Assembly: GCA_937896495.1 (NCBI GenBank)
Contig: CALBNQ010000116.1
Coordinates: 1-24,775, forward strand
Direction of reading: 5' to 3'
Source of the DNA: an uncultured archaeon
Lineage (GTDB): Archaea; Thermoproteota; Nitrososphaeria; Nitrososphaerales; Nitrosopumilaceae
Length of the DNA: 24,775 bases
Both the position numbers and the translations under genes were made by a program. A model generated the notes under the pieces. The model ran no database searches. It was not told where the DNA came from and saw only the letters and a program-made list of their open reading frames with translations. Position 1 is the first letter of the stretch. Every line of letters begins with the position of its first letter. Of this stretch, positions 16,311 to 23,936 are shown piece by piece.

Positions 16311-18821
16311 TTGAAATTCTCATGTCCCAAATGTAAATCAAAAATAGAGATTCAAAAAACATTCAATAAAAAAATGCATGTTTCTTGTGAAAAATGCGGA
16401 ATTGAAGATTTGTTAGAATTTTCAAAAAATTTTGACGAAGTGTTTTTAGAATTTCTTTACAGATGGGATAAAGGATTAGTATCAGAGAAAGGGATTACTC
16501 AAGGATTAAAAGAAGAGGGAATTATTAGAAGCGAAAATGAAATCAAAGAGGTAATTGGAAAAAACAAACCAGATAAAATAACAGAAGATATTTTGTTTTC
16601 AAAAAAAGATCATATCTCCGAATACAAAGTTTTGAGTAATCCTGAGCCTAAAATGGGCTGTAAAGTAAAAGAATTGGGACTGGATGAATCTATTTCTAAT
16701 TATTTAGAAAAATTAGAGATTAATCAATTTTACAAATTTCAAGAAGATGCAATACAAGAAATTGTATTTGGAGAAAATATTGTAATTGAAGCACCTACAG
16801 CATCAGGGAAAACTGAGGCATTTGTAATTCCAGTAATTCAAAGAATAGTTAAAGAATCCAATAAAGGAAATGTGTTTGCAATTTTTGTTTATCCAACAAA
16901 AGCCCTATCACGAGATCAATATCCAAAAATTCAAAAATTTACCACAGAGAATGGAATTAGTGTTAAAGTGTTTGACGGAGATACAAAACAAGATGAGCGA
17001 AGAGAAATTATTGAAAATCCACCTCAAATCTTAATCACTAATTTTGATGTGTTACATTATCATCTTTGGCACCAAACAAAATTTTCATCATTACTTCATT
17101 CAACAAAAATTATGGTAGTAGATGAGGCACATGTGTATTCAGGAATTTTTGGAACCAATGTACATTATATCATCAAAAGATTGAAAAGAATTTGTAATAA
17201 TAAATTACAATTTGTTGCAGCTTCGGCCACATTAGATGATGCAAAGAAATTTTGTGAACAATTATTTGATGAAAAAATGCAAATTATTCACGGCTCAGGG
17301 AAAAAAGGTAAAACAGATTTTGTGATGATTTTTCCATCACTTAGAACTCAAAGGGCATTGATGGTAGAGTTGACAAAGAAACTAACTGAAAAAAATCACA
17401 AGACAATGGTGTTTAGTAATTCACATTTAAATTCAGAATTATTAGCAATGCAAGCAAAAAAACAAAAAGTCAACATCAAAGTTCACAGAGCAGGTTTAAT
17501 GGTGAACTATAGAACTGCAGTAGAAAGACAGTTCAAAGAAAATCAATTACAAGCAATTTCATGTACTCCCACACTTGAATTAGGCATAGATGTAGGAAAT
17601 GTTGACTGTGTTATTTCATCTACAATCCCAGTAAACAGGTTAATTCAAAGAATCGGAAGAGCTGCAAGAAAAGGACAAAGAGGTTATGCATTTTTGGCAT
17701 TAGGAAATGATCCGATATCCCAATATTACAAAAATCATCCTGATGATTATTTTGAAGATATTGAAAAAACATACATTGATCCCAAGAATCCATTTGTAGA
17801 AGAATTCCAAGTTCTTGCAATGGCATGTGATAAACCAATATCTAAACACGAATTAAAAGAACATCAAGAAATAATAGAACACCACATAGTTAAAGAAAAT
17901 CTTCAACTAATCAACAATAGAATAATTCCAAATTTTGACAAAATAAATTCTAAATTGAACGAATACAGCATTAGAGGAATTGGAAAATCAATAGATATTT
18001 TCTTAAATGGAAAAAAAGTTGGCGATAGGGTATTACCTATTGCTTTAGAAGAATTACACAAAGATGCAATCTATTTTTTGGCAGGAATACGTTACAAAGT
18101 AAAGGAGTTTGATTATCCAAGTAAAAAATTTGCAAAATTAGAAAGAATCCCAAAAGATTATCCATACTATACAAAATCACTTACAGAAGAATGGCCAACA
18201 ATTGAAACGATTTTTGAAAGTAGGAAAGCCAACGGAATAGAAATTGCATTTTGTAAGTTGCATATTCAAAAAAAGGTATACGGTTATGTCAACATAGAGT
18301 TAGGACAAGAAATTACACAAGGTGAAAAAGTATTGCTTGACACACCATTAGAATATGATTTTGTAACTAAAGGAATTGTATTTCATGCACCAAGACCCCT
18401 TAAAACAATGGAAGAATCAGAAGACGGAGAATATACTGAAGCAAGTGGGTATCATGCAACTGAACATGTTGTGATTGAAGGAAGTAATATGATTACAGGA
18501 GGAGTATCCCAAGATTTAGGAGGTATTTCATTAGGCAATTCAGGCTTGATTTTCATTTATGATGGAGCAATTGGTGGGAGTGGAGCCAGTAAAGCATTGT
18601 ATGACAGATTTGAGAAAGCACTTGAAAGAAGTATGTTCATCGTTAAAGAGTGTCCATGTAAAAATGAGTCAGGATGTCCAAGATGTACATTTTCATACAG
18701 ATGTGGAAATAACAATGAGTATTTACACAAACTTTCTGCCTTGGAGATTCTTAAGAGAATTAACAAAGGTGAGAAAACAGAATTAATTGATCCTATTGAA
18801 GGGGACAAGCCACTTGTCTGA
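16311..18821 (+). CDS. DEAH-box helicase with C-terminal DUF1998/MZB zinc cluster (Hrq1/MrfA-like)
   Basis: This is an 836-aa superfamily 2 helicase. An N-terminal zinc ribbon (CPKC at 5-8, CEKC at 26-29) is followed by a Q-motif-like FQEDAIQEI, Walker A APTASGKT (161-168), DEAH at 271-274 and motif III-like SATL. Motif VI is QRIGRAARKGQ. The C-terminal part holds YHATEHV and a cysteine cluster at about 781-798 (CPC, CPRC and a later Cys), typical of the DUF1998/MZB region of Hrq1 and MrfA. That family acts in repair of crosslinked DNA and other lesions. The start codon is TTG: it is the only start that keeps the first zinc knuckle, and an in-frame stop lies shortly upstream. The gene diverges from the DNA methyltransferase. 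Confidence 0.88.
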   Translation: MKFSCPKCKSKIEIQKTFNKKMHVSCEKCGIEDLLEFSKNFDEVFLEFLYRWDKGLVSEKGITQGLKEEGIIRSENEIKEVIGKNKPDKITEDILFSKKDHISEYKVLSNPEPKMGCKVKELGLDESISNYLEKLEINQFYKFQEDAIQEIVFGENIVIEAPTASGKTEAFVIPVIQRIVKESNKGNVFAIFVYPTKALSRDQYPKIQKFTTENGISVKVFDGDTKQDERREIIENPPQILITNFDVLHYHLWHQTKFSSLLHSTKIMVVDEAHVYSGIFGTNVHYIIKRLKRICNNKLQFVAASATLDDAKKFCEQLFDEKMQIIHGSGKKGKTDFVMIFPSLRTQRALMVELTKKLTEKNHKTMVFSNSHLNSELLAMQAKKQKVNIKVHRAGLMVNYRTAVERQFKENQLQAISCTPTLELGIDVGNVDCVISSTIPVNRLIQRIGRAARKGQRGYAFLALGNDPISQYYKNHPDDYFEDIEKTYIDPKNPFVEEFQVLAMACDKPISKHELKEHQEIIEHHIVKENLQLINNRIIPNFDKINSKLNEYSIRGIGKSIDIFLNGKKVGDRVLPIALEELHKDAIYFLAGIRYKVKEFDYPSKKFAKLERIPKDYPYYTKSLTEEWPTIETIFESRKANGIEIAFCKLHIQKKVYGYVNIELGQEITQGEKVLLDTPLEYDFVTKGIVFHAPRPLKTMEESEDGEYTEASGYHATEHVVIEGSNMITGGVSQDLGGISLGNSGLIFIYDGAIGGSGASKALYDRFEKALERSMFIVKECPCKNESGCPRCTFSYRCGNNNEYLHKLSALEILKRINKGEKTELIDPIEGDKPLV

Positions 18822-18864
18822 TAAATCAAAATGGAATTAAATATAACAACAAACTAGCACACAT

Positions 18865-19695
18865 ATGCAAAAAGTAGCACTTGTAACAGGTAGTTCATCA
18901 GGGATAGGGTTTGAAACTTGTTTAGCATTAGCAAAAGATGGTTACCAAACATTTGCAAGTATGAGAGATGTAAAAAAAGGAGATAAAATTAAAGAGATTG
19001 CAAAAAAAGAAAATCTTCCAATAAATATAATTGAATTAGATGTGAATAATGATGAATCAGTGGATTCAGCAATTAAACAAGTTGTTTCAGATGGAGGAAG
19101 ATTAGATCTTTTAGTAAATAATGCAGGTTATGGTCAATTCGGATGTACTGAAGATGTGTCAATTGATGATTTTAGAAAACAATTTGAAACTAATTTCTTT
19201 AGTATCGTAAAAATTATCAAAAAGGTTTCTCCAATAATGAGAAATCAAAATTCAGGTATTATTGTAAATGTCAGTTCAGTTATTGGAAGAATGGGATTGC
19301 CAGGATTTCCAGCTTATGTCAGTACAAAATATGCATTAGAAGGATTAAGTGAATGTCTCAGATATGAATTAGGTCAATTTGGAATTAAAGTTACATTAAT
19401 TGAACCAGGGGCAGTAAAAACTAACTTTTTTGATTCCATGAAAGTTCAAGAGTCAAAAGCAGATCCTCAATACAAAAAACTGACAAATCATATTCTTTCA
19501 GGCCTTAAAATGATGTCAGAGCTTGGAACTGCGCCATCTCAAGTTGCAGAAGTCATAATCAAAGCAATTCATGCAGATGAGATTTTACCACGATACATTG
19601 CAGGAACAGATGCAGCCATGTTTATGGAGGCAAAAGAAGCAAAAACAGACCTAGAATTTGAGAAATACATGAGTAAAGAGTTATTTCCAGGCTGA
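18865..19695 (+). CDS. Short-chain dehydrogenase/reductase
   Basis: This 276-aa classical SDR has the cofactor motif VTGSSSGIG (7-15), NNAG (85-88), catalytic Ser138 in NVSS and the Tyr151-x3-Lys155 pair (YVSTK). Arg at ASMRD after the second strand hints at NADP(H) preference. The LIEPGAVKTNFF segment is usual. The substrate could be a steroid-like lipid, a keto acid or a retinoid-like alcohol; nothing in the context decides. The protein is soluble. TTAAATATAAC about 20-28 nt before the ATG is a likely TATA box. Confidence 0.88.
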   Translation: MQKVALVTGSSSGIGFETCLALAKDGYQTFASMRDVKKGDKIKEIAKKENLPINIIELDVNNDESVDSAIKQVVSDGGRLDLLVNNAGYGQFGCTEDVSIDDFRKQFETNFFSIVKIIKKVSPIMRNQNSGIIVNVSSVIGRMGLPGFPAYVSTKYALEGLSECLRYELGQFGIKVTLIEPGAVKTNFFDSMKVQESKADPQYKKLTNHILSGLKMMSELGTAPSQVAEVIIKAIHADEILPRYIAGTDAAMFMEAKEAKTDLEFEKYMSKELFPG

Positions 19696-19770
19696 TACAA
19701 GTTGTACGTTAAATTGATATACACATAGAATAGAATTTTGTCAAAGTCCGCAATTTTGAAGTGAAAAGAA

Positions 19771-21435
19771 ATGAAATGGAAAACTCTACAACATAATGGA
19801 ATCTTGTTTCCCCCAGCTTATGAAGCTCAAGGAATTAAAATAAAGATCAAAGGCGAACAAATTTCCCTAGATGTCAATCAAGAGGAAATGGTGTATCAAT
19901 GGGCAAAAAAGAAAGACACACCATATGCACAAGACAAGGTTTTCCAAAAAAACTTTACAGCAGATTTTGCCAAAACATTAGATTCAAAATTTAAAAAAAT
20001 TACATATGATGACATCGATTTTTCCAGTGCTTTCAAAGTAGTTGATAAAGAAAAAGATCTCAAAGAGATGATGACTAAAGAAGAGAAAAAAGCAATTGCT
20101 GTAAAAAGAAAAGAATTACGAGAAAAATTAAAAGCAAAATACGGAATCGCAATAATGGATGGAAAAGAAGTGGAAGTTGGAAATTACATGGCAGAGCCTC
20201 CAGGAATTTTCATTGGGAGAGGTGAGCATCCAATTAGAGGAAAATGGAAACCTCGTGTTACTTCAAAGGATGTAACATTAAATCTTGGAAAAGAAGCCAA
20301 GGTGCCTGAAGGAAAATGGAAAAAAATAATTCATGATAAAGATTCAATGTGGTTAGCTAGTTGGATGGATTTTCTGACACAAAAAAGAAAATATGTTTGG
20401 CTTGCAGATTCTTCAGGATTAAAACAAGATAGAGACAAAGCAAAATATGAAAAAGCAGTAAATCTTGGAAAAGAAATTGACAAAATTAAAGACAGAATTG
20501 TAAAGGATATGAAAAATAAGGACAAAAAAATTAGTAGAATTGTAACTGCATGTTATTTAATTTTTAGAACATCAATGAGAGTAGGAGATGAAAAAGATCC
20601 TGATGAGGCAGATACAGTAGGTGCCACTACACTAAGAAAAGAACATATCAAAATTACCACAAATACAATAGAGTTTGACTTTTTAGGTAAAGACAGCGTC
20701 AGATGGCAAGAAACACTAAAGGTTGAAGGTCATGATAAACAATTCCAAGAAAATCTGAAAAAATTAATTGAAAAGAAAAAACCAAAAGATGAGATTTTTG
20801 ATGGTATTACATCAAGACATGTGAATGCATATTATTCAAGTATAGTAAAAGGATTGACTGCCAAAGTCTTCAGAACATATCTTGCAACATCTGTAGTTAA
20901 AAAATATCTAATAGATCATGACAACATGAAAGGAAAAACTGCAAATGAAAAACTATACCATGCAAAATTAGCAAATTTAGAAGCAGCTATGATGTGTAAT
21001 CATAAAAGAACAATACCAAAAACATTTGAGCAGTCATTACAGAAAAAAAGAGATTCTCTCAAAAATAGAATGAATGAAAAAGTTTGGGAAAAAACCAAAC
21101 AAACTTTGAACAAAGTAGAAGCAAATCAACCAAAGACAGATGCTCAAAAAAAGAGTAAAGTAAAAAGAGTCAAGACATTAAATGAGCAAATCAAGAAGCA
21201 GAAATTAAGACATAAAGAAAGAATAGAAAAATTAGAGTTACAAATTGATTTATCTGAAAAAACCAGAGATTACAATATTGGAACATCTCTAAGAAATTAC
21301 ATTGATCCTAGAATTTTCAAAGCATGGACCGATGAAGTTGGTGCAGAATGGGAAAAATTGTACACTGCAGCATTGCAAAAAAAATTCCTCTGGGTGAAAG
21401 AGGAAAAAGATACTTGGGCAGAAATTTCCAAATAG
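19771..21435 (+). CDS. DNA topoisomerase IB (eukaryotic type)
   Basis: This 554-aa protein matches the core and C-terminal parts of human Top1 without the long charged N-terminal extension. All five catalytic residues can be aligned by eye: Arg270 (TSMRVGDEKD), Lys307 (FDFLGKDSVR), Arg368 (KVFRTY), His411 (CNHKRTIPKTFE) and Tyr510 (NYIDPRIFKAW). A lysine-rich coiled-coil linker lies at about 420-495. The enzyme relaxes DNA supercoils of either sign through a 3'-phosphotyrosine link. Its presence in archaea is a hallmark of Thaumarchaeota and close relatives. It ends 62 bp before the tRNA gene. I see no clear TATA box within 40 nt of the ATG. Confidence 0.95.
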   Translation: MKWKTLQHNGILFPPAYEAQGIKIKIKGEQISLDVNQEEMVYQWAKKKDTPYAQDKVFQKNFTADFAKTLDSKFKKITYDDIDFSSAFKVVDKEKDLKEMMTKEEKKAIAVKRKELREKLKAKYGIAIMDGKEVEVGNYMAEPPGIFIGRGEHPIRGKWKPRVTSKDVTLNLGKEAKVPEGKWKKIIHDKDSMWLASWMDFLTQKRKYVWLADSSGLKQDRDKAKYEKAVNLGKEIDKIKDRIVKDMKNKDKKISRIVTACYLIFRTSMRVGDEKDPDEADTVGATTLRKEHIKITTNTIEFDFLGKDSVRWQETLKVEGHDKQFQENLKKLIEKKKPKDEIFDGITSRHVNAYYSSIVKGLTAKVFRTYLATSVVKKYLIDHDNMKGKTANEKLYHAKLANLEAAMMCNHKRTIPKTFEQSLQKKRDSLKNRMNEKVWEKTKQTLNKVEANQPKTDAQKKSKVKRVKTLNEQIKKQKLRHKERIEKLELQIDLSEKTRDYNIGTSLRNYIDPRIFKAWTDEVGAEWEKLYTAALQKKFLWVKEEKDTWAEISK

Positions 21436-21497
21436 AAAAAATCACTCATTTTTCCAGACGTAGCATTTAATTTCCCAAATTTTGAGTCATATAGTAT

Positions 21498-21612
21498 GCC
21501 GGGGTAGCTCAGCCTGGTTAGAGTGCCAGTTCGCTTGGTAATCTCTAACGGTTCTCCAACTAAGGCAATACTCATAATCTGGAGGTCGCGAGTTCGAAAC
21601 TCGCCCCCGGCA
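21498..21612 (+). tRNA. tRNA-Met (CAT), elongator, with intron
   Basis: Acceptor arms are GCCGGGG (21498-21504) and CCCCGGC (21605-21611), with discriminator A at 21612. The D-arm is GCTC/GAGT, and the T-arm is GCGAG-TTCGAAA-CTCGC. Removing 21530-21569 joins CCAG to A and gives the stem CCAGA/TCTGG with a seven-base loop CTCATAA, so the anticodon is CAT (21573-21575). The acceptor and loop resemble archaeal elongator Met rather than Ile2. The mature form is 75 nt without CCA, which is not encoded. ATTTAATTT at about 21466-21474 may be its TATA box. Confidence 0.92.
21530..21569 (+). other. 40-nt tRNA intron at non-canonical position 30/31
   Basis: The splice sites fit a bulge-helix-bulge. 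TGCC (21524-21527) pairs with GGCA (21564-21567) as the 4-bp central helix. The 3-nt bulges are AG^T (21528-21530) and AT^A (21568-21570), and GAG (21521-21523) pairs with CTC (21571-21573) as the outer helix. The intron therefore interrupts the anticodon stem, not the usual 37/38 site. Confidence 0.82.
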
Positions 21613-21674
21613 CACACTAAATTCTAAATCAAAAAATACTATTCTTAACTATGCAATTTTTGAAATTTATCGAT

Positions 21675-21692
21675 TAAAAAAATAATAAAAAA
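21675..21692 (-). terminator. T-rich terminator after the secreted repeat protein gene
   Basis: On the minus strand a run of T broken only by AT/A lies 9-26 nt past the stop codon of the gene at 21701-22603. Archaeal termination commonly occurs at such T-tracts without a hairpin. Confidence 0.4.
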
Positions 21693-21700
21693 GGATAGGA

Positions 21701-22603
21701 TCATTCCAGGTTTAATGGAATGGATGCACTTCCAAAGTTTTCACTGATTCGAAATTCATAATTCTTTGAGGAATCATATTCAAACTCAGTTCCACCATAT
21801 CCAATATTTGGACCAAAGAGAATATTGAATTCTCTTGAATCATTTGGATTTAGTGCAATTTGTCCACTAGTGAAATCCATGCCAGAATATTTGAAGGCCA
21901 TTGAGCCATCCCATACATCATATGCACAAATTTGCGGACTGGTACAGTTTAATGCAACAATTTCAGAACTGGTGTTTTCAGCTAGAACACGAACTGACAA
22001 TATTGGTTGTCCAGTAGGACTAATCTCAAATTCGTTTCCTTCAGAACCAATGCCAAGCCAATAGTATGTAATTGGTCCAACAGTGAACTTTTCAGCACTC
22101 ATTTGGTAATTGTATAGTGTCATAGCTTTTTCAATTGGTTTTTGACAATCAATTCTTTTGTAAGCTTTAGTAATTTCAGAACATTTGTCCAGTTCTGCTT
22201 TTAATGCTGTTAATTTAGAATCGTTGTTTTGAGGTTCTGCAGATGTGATTTGTTGTGGTTCATCAGCAAAAACAACTGAAATTAATCCAGCCATCATCAA
22301 GTGTTGAATTCCATTTACAAATTCACCATCAGAAATGGTTCCATCTGCCCACCAACCAGCATTACTTTTCACCCAAGAAGGAACACCATCAGAAGTTTCA
22401 GAAGAAACACTTGTTGGAGGCACTGTAATGATTCCATCTTTGATCAAAAACTCAATTCCTAAAAGAAAGTCATTTTCAGAAATGGTTCCATCTGCCCACC
22501 AACCAGCATTACTTTTCACCCAAGAAGGTACTTCTGCATAAGCAAAAGATGCTGTGGAAGTTACCAGTAAAATTGCAGCAATTGTAGTTATTGCGGTTTT
22601 CAT
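21701..22603 (-). CDS. Secreted protein with two WVK-type repeats and a C-terminal beta domain
   Basis: The 300-aa product has a signal peptide (1-24, ending FAYA). Two copies of a roughly 38-residue unit, VPSWVKSNAGWWADGTIS then a helix (IEFLIKDGIITV / IQHLMMAGLISV), lie at about 25-62 and 74-110. A spacer with one cysteine pair and a C-terminal beta-rich domain (from about 165) resembling DUF4352-type immunoglobulin-like folds follow. The same unit occurs once in the cupredoxin at 54-575. I infer an extracytoplasmic binding or cell-surface role; no catalytic motif is seen. TTAAATAT on the minus strand about 20-31 nt upstream is the TATA box, and a TTAACACTAG site directly abuts it, so the regulator next door may control this gene. 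Confidence 0.75.
   Translation of the reverse strand: MKTAITTIAAILLVTSTASFAYAEVPSWVKSNAGWWADGTISENDFLLGIEFLIKDGIITVPPTSVSSETSDGVPSWVKSNAGWWADGTISDGEFVNGIQHLMMAGLISVVFADEPQQITSAEPQNNDSKLTALKAELDKCSEITKAYKRIDCQKPIEKAMTLYNYQMSAEKFTVGPITYYWLGIGSEGNEFEISPTGQPILSVRVLAENTSSEIVALNCTSPQICAYDVWDGSMAFKYSGMDFTSGQIALNPNDSREFNILFGPNIGYGGTEFEYDSSKNYEFRISENFGSASIPLNLE
22329..22381 (-). repeat. 53-bp direct repeat, copy B
   Basis: This copy is identical over 53 bp to 22476-22528, offset by 147 bp (49 codons), so the reading frame is kept. It encodes the WVKSNAGWWADGTIS core of the second protein repeat. Confidence 0.9.
22476..22528 (-). repeat. 53-bp direct repeat, copy A
   Basis: This copy encodes the core of the first protein repeat and matches 22329-22381 exactly. 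The flanking parts of the two units have diverged in both DNA and protein. Confidence 0.9.
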
Positions 22604-22633
22604 TGAAGAATTTTTTCAATTATCATATTTAAC

Positions 22634-22663
22634 CTAGTGTTAAATAATAATTCTAGTGCTAAC
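22634..22663 (-). promoter_or_regulatory. Operator pair facing the secreted repeat protein gene
   Basis: CTAGTGTTAA (22634-22643) and CTAGTGCTAA (22653-22662) are 19 bp apart. Read leftward they are TTAACACTAG and TTAGCACTAG. The first abuts the TATA region TTAAATAT of the leftward gene. Confidence 0.6.
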
Positions 22664-22701
22664 AATATGAACAAGATGGTAAATTCACATGACAAAAGAA
22701 A

Positions 22702-22730
22702 TTAGCACTAGAAATGTGGGTTAGCATTAG
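22702..22730 (+). promoter_or_regulatory. Operator pair facing the CarH-like gene
   Basis: TTAGCACTAG (22702-22711) and TTAGCATTAG (22721-22730) are 19 bp apart, mirroring the pair on the left. The second runs straight into TTAAATCAT, the likely TATA box 21-30 nt before the ATG at 22759. The layout suggests autoregulation. Confidence 0.6.
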
Positions 22731-22758
22731 TTAAATCATACCTAGATAGGAAGTAATT

Positions 22759-23601
22759 ATGGTGTATATTCGAGCAAAAAAAGTGAAATCAGATCAATAT
22801 TTGTATCTGGTCAAAAGCGTATGGGATTCAAAGAAAAATACATCAAAACAAGAGATTTTAAAATATCTTGGAAAAGCTTCAGACGTAGTTAAAGAAGACA
22901 TACCAATAGAATACAGGAATGATTCTAAAATATTATCTGTTTTATCAGCACATAATCCAAAAGACATTAGCAAAAGAGAGGAATCCACAAAAAAATCAAA
23001 ACAAGAATTATACAAAAAATTAACAGAAGGGGATATTCGTGAATGTGTAAGAATCTATGAAGATTATGTTAAAATATTTAATACATCTGATTTCTTTGAT
23101 AAAATTCTAAAACCAACAATGTATACAATTGGTGAAAATTGGGCAAATAACAAAATCAGTATAGCGACAGAACATGTTGCAAGCAATATTGCCCAAACAT
23201 TAGTGAAAATAATCATAAACAAAATTACAAATTCTGGAAAAAAGAAAAAAATTATGATATGTGTGCCTGTAGGAGAAGAACATCATCTAGGATGTGATGT
23301 ACTTGAAACTTATCTGTCGCTTAAAGGATTCAAAGTATTCAATATGGAAGTATCGCTACCTGCAAATGAAATTCTAGATTTCATAGATAACAACAAACCA
23401 GATGTTATTTTGCTTTCAATAACAATAAAAGATAATCTTTTGGCAGGACAAAGATTAGTGAAAAAAATCAGAGCACACAAAAAAATCCCAGTATTAGTAG
23501 GAGGATGTGCTTTACAATCTAAAAATATTCCAAAATTTGATGGTCAAATTGTTGCAGATTGTGGTCTTGAAGAAATACCAAAAATTCTCAAATCACTGTA
23601 A
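22759..23601 (+). CDS. CarH-like cobalamin-binding photoreceptor/regulator with transposase-like N-terminus
   Basis: This is a 280-aa protein. Residues 1-42 (YIRAKKVKSDQYLYLVKSVW...ILKYLGKA) resemble the N-terminal segment of IS1634-type transposases rather than the MerR domain of CarH. Residues about 80-158 form a helical cap with Trp128, nine residues, then Glu138-His139, the W-x9-EH signature of light-sensing B12 modules. Residues 163-280 form the Rossmann B12-binding domain with ExHxxG (Glu173, His175, Gly178), SL at 199-200 and GG at 248-249. His175 is the expected lower cobalt ligand. The residue after Trp128 is Ala; in Thermus CarH it is the His that caps cobalt after light. Paired sites upstream suggest autoregulation. 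Alternatively it could be a corrinoid protein with another sensing role. Confidence 0.8.
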   Translation: MVYIRAKKVKSDQYLYLVKSVWDSKKNTSKQEILKYLGKASDVVKEDIPIEYRNDSKILSVLSAHNPKDISKREESTKKSKQELYKKLTEGDIRECVRIYEDYVKIFNTSDFFDKILKPTMYTIGENWANNKISIATEHVASNIAQTLVKIIINKITNSGKKKKIMICVPVGEEHHLGCDVLETYLSLKGFKVFNMEVSLPANEILDFIDNNKPDVILLSITIKDNLLAGQRLVKKIRAHKKIPVLVGGCALQSKNIPKFDGQIVADCGLEEIPKILKSL

Positions 23602-23603
23602 TT

Positions 23604-23614
23604 GTTAGCACTAG
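23604..23614 (+). promoter_or_regulatory. Operator copy upstream of the zinc-ribbon gene
   Basis: GTTAGCACTAG lies directly after the stop codon of the CarH-like gene and 18 bp before a TATA-like TTAAAATA (about 23633-23640) that could serve the zinc-ribbon gene at 23673. Confidence 0.55.
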
Positions 23615-23672
23615 AGAGGCAAATATCATATGTTAAAATATCATGATTTGTAATTTGATTTAGTGAAAGATA

Positions 23673-23867
23673 ATGGGTAGGACATGTAGAAATATTTGTG
23701 TAATGCACAAAGCAGAGTCAGTTTCAAACAAAATTAGGTATAAAATTGGGCATAAAAGATGTACATTTTGTGGAATATTTTTACAAATTGAAGATGCAAG
23801 ATGCATCTGTTGTAAAGCAGTTTTAAGAACAAAACCGAGAAGCAGAAAAGTTAGCACTAGTATCTAA
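23673..23867 (+). CDS. Small zinc-ribbon protein, sixth family member
   Basis: This 64-aa relative of the cluster at 4610-5834 has MGRTCRNICVMHKA, RYKIGHKRCTFC, then CICC and VLRTKPRSRK. It has the same three cysteine pairs and basic tail, but is shorter and more divergent. It lies 72 bp after the CarH-like gene with an operator copy between them, and its last codons (for Val-Ser-Thr-Ser) are themselves an operator copy. I infer zinc binding and a possible nucleic-acid or protein adaptor role; its function is unknown. Confidence 0.75.
   Translation: MGRTCRNICVMHKAESVSNKIRYKIGHKRCTFCGIFLQIEDARCICCKAVLRTKPRSRKVSTSI
23850..23860 (+). promoter_or_regulatory. Operator copy inside the zinc-ribbon gene, upstream of the membrane protein gene
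   Basis: GTTAGCACTAG overlaps the 3' end of the zinc-ribbon reading frame. A TATA-like CTTAAAAG at about 23879-23886 begins 18-19 bp after it, the same distance as at the previous copy. Confidence 0.55.
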
Positions 23868-23936
23868 TTGTGGTTTCTCTTAAAAGTAAAAACAGCTCAA
23901 CATCATTATGAAAGCATATCTTGTTGGGAGAACCAC

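Noticed and set aside
15440..18821. DISARM-like defence system (methyltransferase plus DUF1998 protein)
   Set aside because: The helicase and DUF1998 parts are fused as in Hrq1/MrfA, and no separate drmA, drmB or PLD nuclease gene is present.
21498..21612. Reading the tRNA without an intron, with an anticodon near 21532
   Set aside because: It would leave C at position 33 and an oversized variable region; removing the 40-nt intron restores a standard cloverleaf with anticodon CAT.
21297..21617. Minus-strand reading frame of 106 codons (product begins MCAGGEFRTRDLQ) across the end of the topoisomerase gene and the tRNA
   Set aside because: It is a shadow of the tRNA-Met and TopoIB genes; frames containing GEFRTRDLQ-like strings are typical false calls over tRNA genes.
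22759..22884. Remnant of an insertion sequence at the N-terminus of the CarH-like gene
   Set aside because: Only a short segment resembles transposases, it is in frame with an intact protein, and no terminal repeats or DDE motif are seen.
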